A stretch of DNA of 64,000 bases. It comes from Ureibacillus thermophilus. Its GTDB lineage: Bacteria > Bacillota > Bacilli > Bacillales_A > Planococcaceae. The notes under the pieces were generated by a model. The model was given only the letters and a program-made list of their open reading frames with translations. It was not told the origin of the DNA and ran no database searches. Location: the NCBI RefSeq assembly GCF_042657185.1, contig NZ_JBHSNN010000087.1; one strand, 5' to 3'. The position numbers and the translations under genes are program-made. Positions 8,584-18,095 of the stretch are shown here, in pieces; the stretch's first letter is position 1; every line of letters begins with the position of its first letter.

Positions 8584-9438
8584 ATGAAGAAATTATTGTC
8601 ATTTTTACTGCTATCAGTGCTTGTACTTGCTCTAGCAGCATGCGGCTCAAAAGAAGATTCAAATTCTTCTACTGATGAAGGTACTAACGAAGACCAAAAA
8701 GAAAAAGTTACATTAAAAGTAGGTGCTTCCCATACACCTCATGCAGTCATCCTTGAAAAAGCAAAACCAATTTTAGCTAAAGAAGGCATTGATTTAGAAA
8801 TTGAAGAGTATCAAGACTATGTATTACCAAACGAAGATTTAAACAATGGGGATTTGGATGCTAACTACTTCCAGCACATTCCATTCCTTGAACAAAAAGT
8901 GGAAGAAGAAGGCTATGACATTGTAAACGCTGGTGGAATCCACATCGAACCAATCGGCATTTACTCTAAAAAATATAAATCTTTAGATGAACTACCTGAT
9001 GGTGCAACCATTTTAATTTCCAATTCCATTCCAGACCATGGCCGCATTTTATCTTTGCTTGAAACACAAGGTTTAATCAAATTAAAAGACGGCATTGATA
9101 AAACAAAAGCTACTTTAGAGGATATTGTAGAAAATCCGAAAAACTTAAAAATTGAAGCAACTGACGCTCCTGAAATGATGGTGACTTACTATGAAAATGA
9201 AGAAGGAGATGCTGTTGTCATCAACTCCAACTTCGCCATTGATGCTGGTATCAACCCAATTGAAGATTCCATCGCTATTGAAGGTTCAGAATCACCTTAT
9301 GTAAACATAATTGCTGTACGTTCTGGCGATGAAAACCGCGAAGAAATCAAAAAATTAGTAGAAGTCTTGCGCTCTAAAGAAATTCAAGATTTCATCCTTC
9401 AAGAATGGGGTGGCTCTGTAGTTCCAGTAAGTGAATAA
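8584..9438 (+). CDS. metQ: Methionine-binding lipoprotein MetQ
   Basis: Extracytoplasmic substrate-binding lipoprotein of the NlpA/MetQ family, 284 residues. The signal peptide ends in the lipobox LAAC with the lipidated Cys at about 20, then a Ser/Asp/Glu-rich linker. The family motifs HTPHAVILEKAKP and LDANYFQHIPFL are clear. GGAGAAGGAG lies before ATG. It closes the metNIQ operon; the hairpin of repeat A just downstream probably serves as its terminator. Confidence 0.96.
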   Translation: MKKLLSFLLLSVLVLALAACGSKEDSNSSTDEGTNEDQKEKVTLKVGASHTPHAVILEKAKPILAKEGIDLEIEEYQDYVLPNEDLNNGDLDANYFQHIPFLEQKVEEEGYDIVNAGGIHIEPIGIYSKKYKSLDELPDGATILISNSIPDHGRILSLLETQGLIKLKDGIDKTKATLEDIVENPKNLKIEATDAPEMMVTYYENEEGDAVVINSNFAIDAGINPIEDSIAIEGSESPYVNIIAVRSGDENREEIKKLVEVLRSKEIQDFILQEWGGSVVPVSE

Positions 9439-9449
9439 TAATGAAAAAC

Positions 9450-9635
9450 GGGGCTGTCCAGAAAGTGTTCGACTTTCTAGACAGCCTTACTTCTTATAGG
9501 AATATTCTCTTAAAAACTTTCCCTGCGGTGGTCACAAAACGCGCTTCCTCGTCGCAATTTATATGCGGCGAAGCACTAGCTAAAGCCGCAAAGGGGGCGT
9601 CTTGAAATGACTTTTTAGACGACGCCCCCTTTTTT
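9450..9635 (+). repeat. Repeat element A, copy 1
   Basis: About 185 bases: a left hairpin (GGGGCTGTCCAGAAAG with CTTTCTAGACAGCC), a middle with the core TGCGGTGGTCACAAAACGC (9524-9542), and a right hairpin (GGGGGCGTC with GACGCCCCC then T-run). Copies 2 (44158-44339, inverted) and 3 (53832-53960, diverged) share the core exactly. It lies between convergent metQ and gltC and probably terminates both. Confidence 0.88.
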
Positions 9636-9640
9636 CATCA

Positions 9641-10561
9641 TTATTGAAATTGATTTAATCTAGAGAAGAATGAATTGACGAATTTGATGAATACTTGTTC
9701 AGAAGGAGCTAATTCTCGGTTGGAAGGATAAATGATTCCTACATTCCGAGTAATATTTGGATTATCAATTTTCATTTTGATCGTTAATCGAGGCGTTGAA
9801 TCATAGAAGGAACTTTCTGGAAGTAATGTGACACCAATGCCTGCTGCCACCATCCCTTTTAAAGCATCCATATCTTCCCCTTCTGAAGTCACTTTTGGAA
9901 GAAAGCCAGCTGATTTGCAAGCATCCACAACGACTTTATGTAGTATGTAACCTTCTGGGAATAGGACAAAGTTGTCATTCCGAAGTTCATCTAAATGAAT
10001 TTTATCTCGTTTTGCCAGACGATGGTTCGCAGGAAGCAGGGCACAAATATTTTCATTAAATAAAATCATGGAATTGATGCTTTCATCTTTTCGGGGCACA
10101 GGTCCTAAAAAGGCAAGGTTTAATTCCCGATTTTTCACTGCTTCGATTAAATATCGGTAAGAACCTTGGCGTAAGTGAAAAGAAACATCAGGATATTCTT
10201 TCTTAAAGGCAGAAATGACAGTTGGAAGAACATAGCTTGCTAAACTTGTAGGGAATCCAATTTTGATGGACCCTCTTTGCGGATCTAAATATTCTTCCAC
10301 TTGTTTTACCGCATAGTCGATGGCATTGAGCGCTGTGATCGCATGCTCTAAAAAAATTTTGCCTATAGGCGTTAATTTTACATTTCGTCCAACTCGTTCA
10401 AAAAGCGCGGTACCAAGTTCTTCTTCTAAATTAGCTATTTGCCGGCTGACCGCAGATTGGGCTACATGAAGGTGTTCGGCTGCATCGGATATATGCTCCC
10501 GTTCTGCTACTTCAACGAAATAGCGCAATTGACGTAATTCCAGAATACTCCCTCCAATCAT
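9641..10561 (-). CDS. gltC: LysR-family regulator, GltC-like
   Basis: LysR-type regulator of about 300 residues with an N-terminal winged helix (HISDAAEHLHVAQSAVSRQI) and a C-terminal effector domain. The sequence matches B. subtilis GltC along its length as I recall it (for example GFPTSLASYVLPTVISAFK and GVTLLPES), the 2-oxoglutarate/glutamate-responsive activator of glutamate synthase. gltAB is not adjacent. ATG at 10561 has no ribosome binding site. GGAGGG lies 6 bases before a CTG at 10543, which would give the usual LysR start (L/M-ELRQLRYF), so a non-AUG start is likely. Confidence 0.87.
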   Translation of the reverse strand: MIGGSILELRQLRYFVEVAEREHISDAAEHLHVAQSAVSRQIANLEEELGTALFERVGRNVKLTPIGKIFLEHAITALNAIDYAVKQVEEYLDPQRGSIKIGFPTSLASYVLPTVISAFKKEYPDVSFHLRQGSYRYLIEAVKNRELNLAFLGPVPRKDESINSMILFNENICALLPANHRLAKRDKIHLDELRNDNFVLFPEGYILHKVVVDACKSAGFLPKVTSEGEDMDALKGMVAAGIGVTLLPESSFYDSTPRLTIKMKIDNPNITRNVGIIYPSNRELAPSEQVFIKFVNSFFSRLNQFQ

Positions 10562-10818
10562 CTAAAAAAACGATGAGTCAGTATATGATATATATGTAAT
10601 TTTTATATTAAAAGAAATTTATATAATTGTAAACGATTGAAAGTTTCGGTGATATTTAAAATTCAAAGTTGTCAAATGATTGAGGTAATAAAGTCAGATT
10701 TATAACTTAAACGATTTTCTTAAATAACAATTATTAAAAATAGAATATCTTTTCCAATGGCTTTGTTAAATAACTCTGTTGATATTCGATAAAAACAAAT
10801 TTGTTTGGAGGGTTTAAA

Positions 10819-10977
10819 ATGACATGAAGAGAGTTAATAGCAGAGATTAAAAAATTGAATTCAGCAGAACAACATCGGTTAAAAGAATTTTTTATCAATT
10901 CTCTTATGTCATTTTCTGCAAGTGAACCTGTCTTTCAAGAAGTAACTGAACGAAAAAATAAAGATGGCTACACCTAA
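10819..10977 (+). pseudogene. Transposase N-terminal remnant (IS1595-like), broken
   Basis: GGAGGG lies before ATG at 10819, but codon 3 is TGA. The frame then reads RELIAEIKKLNSAEQHRLK, then a segment ending ERKNKDGYT before TAA. This looks like the N-terminus of an IS1595-type transposase just before its zinc-ribbon CPHC motif, which is missing. The family call is from memory of this N-terminal pattern. No terminal repeats were found. It lies in the gap where a partner gene of gltC might once have been. Confidence 0.55.
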
Positions 10978-11239
10978 TTTATTAATAGAATCAACAATAT
11001 TCATTAACATAGCATTTCCAATAAAGAAGAGGGAGTAATAAAAGGCATGAATCAACGGTTTTCTTAATATTCATTCATTAATAATACTTCTCAATTAGAT
11101 GGCGTTTATTGAAAATGAACATGCCTTCTTTTTACAAAAAAGTTAAATGGAAAAACTAAATGGAGGCTTGAAAATCCTAATATTGGTGAGGATTTTACTG
11201 ATTTGTGGGAAATAAAGTTTAAAACTTTTGCATGCTACC
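10978..11239. other. AT-rich intergenic stretch with no supportable gene
   Basis: No frame of useful length with a ribosome binding site, no clear hairpin and no recognisable protein fragment. It is probably decayed DNA from the same event that left the transposase remnant. Confidence 0.6.
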
Positions 11240-11268
11240 TTGATTTAGGTTAAGATTAGAATGATAAT
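11240..11268 (+). promoter_or_regulatory. Candidate sigma-A promoter of the suf operon
   Basis: -35 TTGATT (11240-11245), 17-base spacer, -10 GATAAT (11263-11268), giving a leader of about 40 bases before sufC. Confidence 0.65.
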
Positions 11269-11315
11269 AAATTAGTAATGGTATTGCCAACCATAACAAA
11301 GATGGAGGTATATAG

Positions 11316-12101
11316 ATGTCAACTTTAGTGATTAAAGATCTTCACGTAGCAATTGAAGGAAAAGAAATATTAAAAGGTGTAAACCTAACAATTAATACAA
11401 ATGAAGTACACGCAATCATGGGGCCAAACGGAACAGGGAAATCCACTTTAGCTTCTGCGATTATGGGTCATCCTAAATATGAAGTAACTCAAGGAACAAT
11501 TGAAATAGATGGAGAAAATGTTTTGGAAATGGAAGTGGATGAGCGCGCAAAAGCTGGACTTTTCCTTGCGATGCAATATCCATCTGAAATTTCTGGTGTA
11601 ACAAATGCGGACTTCATCCGTTCGGCTATCAATGCCCGCCGCGGGGAAGGCAATGAAATTTCAATTATGAAGTTTATCCGCGAATTGGATAAAACAATGG
11701 AATTCCTTGAAATGGACCCTGAAATGGCTCAACGCTATTTAAATGAAGGTTTCTCCGGCGGGGAAAAGAAACGCAATGAAATCCTTCAAATGATGATGCT
11801 TAAACCAAAATTTGCGATTTTGGACGAAATTGACTCAGGTCTTGATATCGACGCATTGAAAGTTGTATCAAAAGGCGTTAATGAAATGCGCGGCGAAGAT
11901 TTCGGCTGCTTAGTGATTACCCACTATCAACGCTTATTGAACTACATTACTCCTGACTATGTTCACGTGATGATGCAAGGCCGCATTGTGAAATCCGGCG
12001 GACCTGAGCTAGCGAAAAAACTAGAAGCAGAAGGTTATGAATGGATTAAAAAAGAGTTGGGTATTGAAGATACAGACGCAGTAACTGAAAAAGAAGCTTA
12101 A
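11316..12101 (+). CDS. sufC: Fe-S cluster assembly ATPase SufC
   Basis: ABC-type ATPase of 261 residues that forms the SufBCD scaffold complex for iron-sulfur cluster assembly in the cytoplasm. Walker A is GPNGTGKST, the signature is the Suf-specific FSGGEKKRNEI, Walker B FAILDEIDSGLD, and the switch His is in LVITHYQ. The ribosome binding site is TGGAGG. First gene of sufCDSUB, the standard Bacillota order; spacing to sufD is 19 bases. Confidence 0.97.
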   Translation: MSTLVIKDLHVAIEGKEILKGVNLTINTNEVHAIMGPNGTGKSTLASAIMGHPKYEVTQGTIEIDGENVLEMEVDERAKAGLFLAMQYPSEISGVTNADFIRSAINARRGEGNEISIMKFIRELDKTMEFLEMDPEMAQRYLNEGFSGGEKKRNEILQMMMLKPKFAILDEIDSGLDIDALKVVSKGVNEMRGEDFGCLVITHYQRLLNYITPDYVHVMMQGRIVKSGGPELAKKLEAEGYEWIKKELGIEDTDAVTEKEA

Positions 12102-12120
12102 TGTAGGAGGACGATTTAAG

Positions 12121-13428
12121 ATGACGGTTGAAACAAAATTGGCGTTATCAGCTAGTGAAGTCCGCTCGTTCTCTGAATCAAACAACGAACCGAAATGGTT
12201 TGCTGATTTACGTGCGGCTGCCCTTGAAAAAGCTAGTGATTTACCAATGCCGAAACCAGATAAAACAAATATCGACAAATGGGATTTCATTAATTTCCCT
12301 AAACATACAGTGAAAAGTGAACTTTTCGCTATTGAAGATTTGCCTGAACAAGTAAAAGAATTAATTGATGTTGAACAGCAGGAAAATCTTTATATTCAAC
12401 GAAACAATACGCCTGTTATTTTAAAGCTTTCCGATGAATTGAAAGCACAAGGCGTGATTTTCACTGACTTCTTAACAGCTGTGCGCGAACATGGCGATTT
12501 AGTGCAACAATATTTTATGACAACAGCTGTGAAATTGGATGAGCATAAATTAACGGCTTATCATGCAGCGTTAGTAAACGGCGGTGTATTTTTATATGTT
12601 CCGCAAAATGTTGTCATCGAAAAGCCGATACAAGTAGTATTCCTAAATGATGATGAAGAAGCTTCCTTATTTAATCATGTATTGATTGTGGCAGACAAAA
12701 ATTCATCTGTAACATATGTGGAAAACTACTTATCCACTGTAGATGCGGCAAAAGGCCAAGCTAACTTAATTGAAGAAGTAGTTGCACTAGACAATGCCCA
12801 AGTAACGTTCGGTGCAGTAGACGTGCTTGCCAAAGGATTTACAACATATGTAAACCGCCGCGCCCATTTATACCGAGATGCGAAAATCAACTGGGCTTTA
12901 GGTTTAATGAACAACTCAGATACTATTTCTGAAAACATTACACACCTTGTTGGCGACGGCTCCAATGCGGATGCAAAAACAGTTGTAGTGGGAACAGGAA
13001 ATCAAAAGCAAAACTTTACAACTGAAATTCGCCACTGGGGCAAAAACTCTGAAGGCTTTATTTTGACTCACGGTGTTATGAAAGATGCGGCTCAAAGCAT
13101 TTTTAACGGCATCGGCAAAATTGAACATGGTGCATCCAAATCCAATGCTCAACAAGAATCCCGCGTATTGATGCTTTCAAGCAAAGCTCGCGGAGATGCC
13201 AACCCGATATTATTAATCGATGAAAATGACGTTATGGCAGGACACGCGGCTTCTGTGGGACGCGTAGATCCAACGCAGCTTTACTATATGATGAGCCGAG
13301 GTATTTCGAAAGAAGAAGCAGAGCGTTTAATCATCCACGGTTTCCTTGCGCCAGTAGTCAATTCATTGCCAATTGAAGGAGTTAAAAACCAATTAACAAA
13401 GGTAATTGAAGGGAAAGTTCGTAAATGA
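12121..13428 (+). CDS. sufD: Fe-S cluster assembly protein SufD
   Basis: Beta-helix scaffold subunit of 435 residues that pairs with SufB and SufC. The C-terminal SufBD core is clear (SKARGDANPILLIDENDVMAGHAAS, then YYMMSRGISKEEAERLIIHGF). TAGGAGG precedes ATG. Its stop overlaps the sufS start (ATGA), indicating coupled translation. Confidence 0.96.
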   Translation: MTVETKLALSASEVRSFSESNNEPKWFADLRAAALEKASDLPMPKPDKTNIDKWDFINFPKHTVKSELFAIEDLPEQVKELIDVEQQENLYIQRNNTPVILKLSDELKAQGVIFTDFLTAVREHGDLVQQYFMTTAVKLDEHKLTAYHAALVNGGVFLYVPQNVVIEKPIQVVFLNDDEEASLFNHVLIVADKNSSVTYVENYLSTVDAAKGQANLIEEVVALDNAQVTFGAVDVLAKGFTTYVNRRAHLYRDAKINWALGLMNNSDTISENITHLVGDGSNADAKTVVVGTGNQKQNFTTEIRHWGKNSEGFILTHGVMKDAAQSIFNGIGKIEHGASKSNAQQESRVLMLSSKARGDANPILLIDENDVMAGHAASVGRVDPTQLYYMMSRGISKEEAERLIIHGFLAPVVNSLPIEGVKNQLTKVIEGKVRK

Positions 13429-14651
13429 ATGAATTTCGAAAAGATTTTCCTATTTTGAATCAAGAAGTAAACGGGCATCCGCTCGTTTACCTTGATAGCG
13501 CCGCAACATCCCAAAAACCTGAACAAGTATTGGAAGTCGTTCGAAAATATTATGATTTTGATAATTCCAATGTGCATCGCGGAGTCCACACGCTAGGAAA
13601 TCGTGCAACGGATGCCTATGAAGGGGCTCGGGAAAAAATCCGCAAATTCATCAATGCCAGATCAACAAAAGAAATCATTTATACAAGAGGCACAACGACT
13701 TCTTTGAATACAGTTGCGAGTGCTTATGGAAGACAAAATGTAGAGGAAGGCGATGAAATCGTCATCACTTATATGGAACACCATTCAAACTTGATTCCAT
13801 GGCAGCAACTCGCAAAAGAAAAAAAGGCAGTATTAAAATATATCGATTTGGAAGAAGACGGAACGATTTCATTGGATACAGTGAGAAAAACGATTACACC
13901 GAAAACGAAAATTGTGGCCATGACAATGGCTTCAAACGTTTTAGGTACGATCAATCCAGTGAAAGAAGTTGCTGCTATCGCCCATGAAAATGGGGCGGTG
14001 ATGGTGGTGGATGCAGCTCAGGCAGCACCGCATATGCCGATTGATGTACAAGATATTGATTGCGATTTCCTTGCTTTTTCCGGCCATAAAATGTGCGCTC
14101 CTACTGGAATCGGTGTGCTTTATGGAAAACAAGAGCTGTTAGAAAAAACAGAACCGATTGAATTTGGCGGCGAAATGATTGATTTCGTTGATTTATACGA
14201 TTCCACATGGAAAGAGCTTCCTTGGAAATTTGAAGGTGGTACACCAAACATTGCGGGAGCCATTGGATTAGGAGCTGCCATCGACTATTTGACAAATATC
14301 GGCATCGAGCGTATTCGACAACATGAACATGAATTAGTGGCATATGCTTTATCTGAAATGGAGAAAATTGAAGGACTTCGTATGTACGGTCCAAAAGATC
14401 CAGAAAAACGTTGCGGTCTAATTACATTTAATTTAGATGGCGTGCATCCTCACGATCTTGCCACTGTGCTTGATATGAGAGGAATTGCCATTCGCGCAGG
14501 ACATCACTGTGCACAACCGTTGATGAAATGGCTGAAAGTTTCTGCAACAGCACGGGCAAGTTTCTATCTTTATAACAATAAAGAAGATATCGATGCGCTA
14601 ATTGAAGGATTGCACGCAGCGAAGGAGTATTTTAACAATGTCTTTGAATAA
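13425..14651 (+). CDS. sufS: Cysteine desulfurase SufS
   Basis: PLP-dependent group II cysteine desulfurase, 408 residues, that removes sulfur from cysteine as enzyme persulfide for transfer to SufU. The PLP lysine is K222 in SGHKMCAPTG, and the persulfide Cys is C362 in RAGHHCAQPL. It overlaps sufD by 4 bases and sufU by 14 bases. Confidence 0.97.
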   Translation: MNEFRKDFPILNQEVNGHPLVYLDSAATSQKPEQVLEVVRKYYDFDNSNVHRGVHTLGNRATDAYEGAREKIRKFINARSTKEIIYTRGTTTSLNTVASAYGRQNVEEGDEIVITYMEHHSNLIPWQQLAKEKKAVLKYIDLEEDGTISLDTVRKTITPKTKIVAMTMASNVLGTINPVKEVAAIAHENGAVMVVDAAQAAPHMPIDVQDIDCDFLAFSGHKMCAPTGIGVLYGKQELLEKTEPIEFGGEMIDFVDLYDSTWKELPWKFEGGTPNIAGAIGLGAAIDYLTNIGIERIRQHEHELVAYALSEMEKIEGLRMYGPKDPEKRCGLITFNLDGVHPHDLATVLDMRGIAIRAGHHCAQPLMKWLKVSATARASFYLYNNKEDIDALIEGLHAAKEYFNNVFE

Positions 14652-15084
14652 TTTAGATCAACTATATCGTCGGGTCATCATGGAGCATTATAAAAAGCCA
14701 CGCAACAAAGGATATTTAGATGAAAATAATGTGACAATTGATATGAATAACCCAACATGCGGCGACCGCATCCATCTGACATTAAAAATCAATGATGGCA
14801 TTGTGGAGGATGCCAAATTTGATGGAGAAGGTTGCTCCATTTCCATGTCATCTGCTTCGATGATGACAGAAATCATTAAAGGGAAAAAAGTGGAAGAAGC
14901 CATTGAACTAGCTGATATTTTTTCAAAAATGATGCTAGGTGAAGAAATCGATGAAGAAACATTGGATGAATTAGGGGATCTTGCTGCATTGCAAGGTGTG
15001 TCTAAATTCCCTGCCCGCATTAAATGTGCAACTCTTGCTTGGAAAGCGATGGAAAAAGGAGTTAAACAACAAGAGTTAAAATAA
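14638..15084 (+). CDS. sufU: Zinc-dependent sulfurtransferase SufU
   Basis: IscU-like protein of 148 residues which in Bacillota accepts sulfur from SufS. The zinc ligands are visible: C41 and D43 (NPTCGDRI), C66 (GEGCSIS) and C130 (RIKCATLAW). Translation is taken from ATG at 14638 with GAAGGAG upstream. A longer frame from 14602 lies inside sufS and lacks a site. Confidence 0.96.
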   Translation: MSLNNLDQLYRRVIMEHYKKPRNKGYLDENNVTIDMNNPTCGDRIHLTLKINDGIVEDAKFDGEGCSISMSSASMMTEIIKGKKVEEAIELADIFSKMMLGEEIDEETLDELGDLAALQGVSKFPARIKCATLAWKAMEKGVKQQELK

Positions 15085-15104
15085 CTTTGAACGGAGGAGA
15101 AAAC

Positions 15105-16502
15105 ATGGCAAAAAATGTGCCTGATATTGGTGATTACAAATACGGTTTCCGTGATAAGGACGTTTCGATATTCCGTTCAAAACGTGGATTAACCGAAGAA
15201 ATCGTCCGTGAAATTTCAACAATGAAAAACGAACCTGAATGGATGCTCGAGGCTCGATTAAAAGCCCTTGAAATATTCTACTCAAAACCAATGCCACAAT
15301 GGGGTGGCGACCTATCCGAATTAAACTTCGATGAAATCACTTACTATGTAAAACCAACTGAAACAACACAACGCTCTTGGGATGAAGTGCCTGAAGAAAT
15401 TAAAAGAACGTTCGACCGTTTAGGTATTCCTGAAGCGGAACAAAAATATTTAGCTGGTGTTTCCGCCCAATACGAATCTGAAGTAGTTTACCATAACATG
15501 AAAAAAGAGCTGGAAGAAAAAGGGATTATCTTCAAAGATACAGACTCAGCTCTTAAAGAAAACGAAGAATTGTTCAAAAAGTATTGGGGAACAGTGGTGC
15601 CAGCATCTGATAACAAATTTGCTGCATTGAATACGGCTGTTTGGTCTGGGGGCTCATTTATCTATGTGCCGCCTGGCGTAAAAGTGGATACGCCGCTTCA
15701 AGCATACTTCCGCATCAACTCTGAAAATATGGGACAATTCGAACGTACATTGATTATTGTGGATGAAGGGGCACACGTGCATTATGTAGAAGGATGTACG
15801 GCGCCAGTTTACTCAACAAGCTCTCTGCACTCAGCGGTTGTAGAAATCATTGTGAAAAAAGATGCTTACTGCCGCTACACAACAATCCAAAACTGGTCCA
15901 ACAACGTGTACAACTTGGTAACAAAACGTACAATCGTTGAAGAAAACGGAACAATGGAATGGATTGACGGTAATATCGGTTCAAAACTTACAATGAAATA
16001 TCCTGCCTGCATCTTGAAAGGTGAAGGCGCTCGCGGCATGACATTATCCATCGCCTTAGCAGGTAAAGGACAACACCAAGACGCAGGTGCGAAAATGATC
16101 CACTTAGCACCGAATACTTCATCCACAATCGTGTCAAAATCCATTTCAAAACAAGGCGGTAAAGTAACATACCGCGGTATTGTCCGCTTCGGTCCTAAAG
16201 CAAGCGGCGCCCGCGCGAATATTGAATGTGACACATTGATTTTGGATAATGAATCTGCTTCCGATACTATTCCATACAACGAAATTATGAATGACAACGT
16301 GTCCCTTGAGCACGAAGCGAAAGTATCCAAAGTATCCGAAGAACAATTATTCTACTTGATGAGCCGCGGCATTTCTGAACAGGAAGCGACAGAAATGATT
16401 GTTATGGGCTTCATTGAACCATTTACTCGCGAACTACCAATGGAATACGCGGTAGAAATGAACCGTTTAATTAAATTTGAAATGGAAGGTTCGATTGGAT
16501 AA
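15105..16502 (+). CDS. sufB: Fe-S cluster assembly protein SufB
   Basis: Beta-helix scaffold subunit of 465 residues, the main site of cluster building in SufBC2D. It has the typical N-terminus (VPDIGDYKYGFRDKD), VSAQYESEVVYHN, and the C-terminal YLMSRGISEQEATEMIVMGF. ATG at 15105 follows ACGGAGGAG. It is the last suf gene and is followed by a terminator. Confidence 0.97.
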   Translation: MAKNVPDIGDYKYGFRDKDVSIFRSKRGLTEEIVREISTMKNEPEWMLEARLKALEIFYSKPMPQWGGDLSELNFDEITYYVKPTETTQRSWDEVPEEIKRTFDRLGIPEAEQKYLAGVSAQYESEVVYHNMKKELEEKGIIFKDTDSALKENEELFKKYWGTVVPASDNKFAALNTAVWSGGSFIYVPPGVKVDTPLQAYFRINSENMGQFERTLIIVDEGAHVHYVEGCTAPVYSTSSLHSAVVEIIVKKDAYCRYTTIQNWSNNVYNLVTKRTIVEENGTMEWIDGNIGSKLTMKYPACILKGEGARGMTLSIALAGKGQHQDAGAKMIHLAPNTSSTIVSKSISKQGGKVTYRGIVRFGPKASGARANIECDTLILDNESASDTIPYNEIMNDNVSLEHEAKVSKVSEEQLFYLMSRGISEQEATEMIVMGFIEPFTRELPMEYAVEMNRLIKFEMEGSIG

Positions 16503-16530
16503 ACCTATTAAACGTACGCTTTACCTGTAA

Positions 16531-16564
16531 AAATCGAGTGCATTTTGCTGCACTCGATTTTTTT
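16531..16564 (+). terminator. Rho-independent terminator of the suf operon
   Basis: Stem AATCGAGTGCA / TGCACTCGATT with a 6-base loop, followed by T-run. Confidence 0.92.
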
Positions 16565-16726
16565 AATATACATAAACACAAATATGTTCATGAGCATGGT
16601 GAATATCCACAGGCAATATAGCTGAGGATTTTCAGTTGGCTAATATTTCACTGAGAATGACTGAATTGTCCCAAATTCAATCAAAATGCTATACTAAAAT
16701 AACTGTAAAAATTTTCAGAAAACGGA

Positions 16727-16788
16727 TTGATTAATTCTAAAAAACTTGTATACTAAAATTAAACGTAACATACCAACCGGTCAGTATG
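16727..16788 (+). promoter_or_regulatory. Promoter and TetR operator 1 before the acyl-CoA dehydrogenase gene
   Basis: -35 TTGATT (16727-16732), 16-base spacer, -10 TATACT (16749-16754). The imperfect palindrome CATACCAACCGGTCAGTATG (16769-16788) lies just past the expected start site and ends against the ribosome binding site, a good place for repression. The same motif recurs at 19589-19614. The rest of the 302-base gap after sufB shows nothing else clear. Confidence 0.75.
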
Positions 16789-16804
16789 AAAGGAGTTGAT
16801 TAAA

Positions 16805-18013
16805 ATGGATTTTTCCTTTTCTCCAAAAGTGGAGGAATTAATCAAAAAATTAAACCATTTTATGGAAGAGTACATTTATCCAAACGAAAAAGTATATGAA
16901 GAACAGCTAATCCAACAAGAAAACAGGTGGAGTGCCGTGCCGCCCATTATCGAAGAATTAAAGGAAAAGGCAAAAGAGCAAGGGCTTTGGAATCTGTTTT
17001 TGCCAGACAGCGAATATGGAGCAGGACTAACCAATTTAGAATATGCTCCTTTATGTGAAATTATGGGCCGTTCGCTAATAGCGCCGGAAGTGTTTAACTG
17101 CAATGCGCCGGATACGGGAAATATGGAAGTGCTAGTGAGATATGGTTCTGAACAACAAAAGAAAGAGTGGCTTATTCCATTGCTCAATGGAGAAATACGC
17201 TCATGTTTTGCAATGACAGAACCGGATGTGGCTTCATCGGATGCGACGAATATTGAAGCGAGCATTGTGCGCGATGGAGATGAATATGTAATTAACGGAA
17301 GAAAATGGTGGTCTTCGGGCGCAGGGGATCCTCGATGCAAAATTGCCATAGTGATGGGAAAAACAAACCCGAATGCCAACCGTTATGAGCAGCAATCCAT
17401 GATTCTTGTTCCCCTTTATACACCAGGTGTCAAAATTGAACGAATGCTTCCGGTGTTTGGATATGACCATGCTCCACATGGCCACGGGGAAATTACCTTT
17501 GAAAATGTTCGGGTGCCAGCAGAGAACATCATCTGGGGAGAAGGGAAAGGATTTGCCATCGCCCAAGGAAGGCTAGGGCCAGGAAGAATTCATCATTGCA
17601 TGAGACTGATTGGTGCTGCTGAACGCGCCCTTGAAATCATGTGCAAGCGGGTATTAAATCGTGTGGCTTTTGGAAGAACATTGGCAGAACAAGGAGTCGT
17701 TCGCGATTGGATTGCCACATCAAGAATTGAAATTGAACAAGCAAGACTGTTGACTTTAAAAGCTGCCTATATGATGGATACAGTTGGAAACAAAGAAGCA
17801 AAGACGGAAATTGCCATGATTAAAGTGGTTGCGCCGAATATTGCATTGAATGTCATCGACCGGGCGATTCAAGCATTAGGGGCAGCAGGGGTTTCTGATG
17901 ATTTTCCGCTCGCTGCGATGTGGGCAAATTCTCGCACGTTAAGAATCGCTGATGGGCCAGATGAAGTGCACAAAAGACAAATTGCAAAACTGGAACTAAA
18001 AAAATATCAATAA
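16805..18013 (+). CDS. Acyl-CoA dehydrogenase family protein (ACAD10/11- or LvaC-like)
   Basis: FAD-dependent acyl-CoA dehydrogenase of 402 residues. It has the family's CFAMTEPDVASSDATN and GRKWWSSGAG motifs, and ends with RIADGPDEVHKRQIAKLEL, where the ADGPDEVH form is typical of the ACAD10/11 subgroup rather than of FadE. ATG at 16805 has AAAGGAG in range; the upstream in-frame TTG (16796) overlaps that site. It leads the TetR cluster and is under operator 1. Its companion kinase at 19649 suggests action on phosphorylated hydroxyacyl-CoA, which is inference. Confidence 0.88.
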   Translation: MDFSFSPKVEELIKKLNHFMEEYIYPNEKVYEEQLIQQENRWSAVPPIIEELKEKAKEQGLWNLFLPDSEYGAGLTNLEYAPLCEIMGRSLIAPEVFNCNAPDTGNMEVLVRYGSEQQKKEWLIPLLNGEIRSCFAMTEPDVASSDATNIEASIVRDGDEYVINGRKWWSSGAGDPRCKIAIVMGKTNPNANRYEQQSMILVPLYTPGVKIERMLPVFGYDHAPHGHGEITFENVRVPAENIIWGEGKGFAIAQGRLGPGRIHHCMRLIGAAERALEIMCKRVLNRVAFGRTLAEQGVVRDWIATSRIEIEQARLLTLKAAYMMDTVGNKEAKTEIAMIKVVAPNIALNVIDRAIQALGAAGVSDDFPLAAMWANSRTLRIADGPDEVHKRQIAKLELKKYQ

Positions 18014-18095
18014 TGAAATAGAATTCCAGAATCGAACATCGTTTTATGTAAGCGTTTTATTTTTTCAAAAGAAAATAAAGAAAGAAGGGAAAAGT

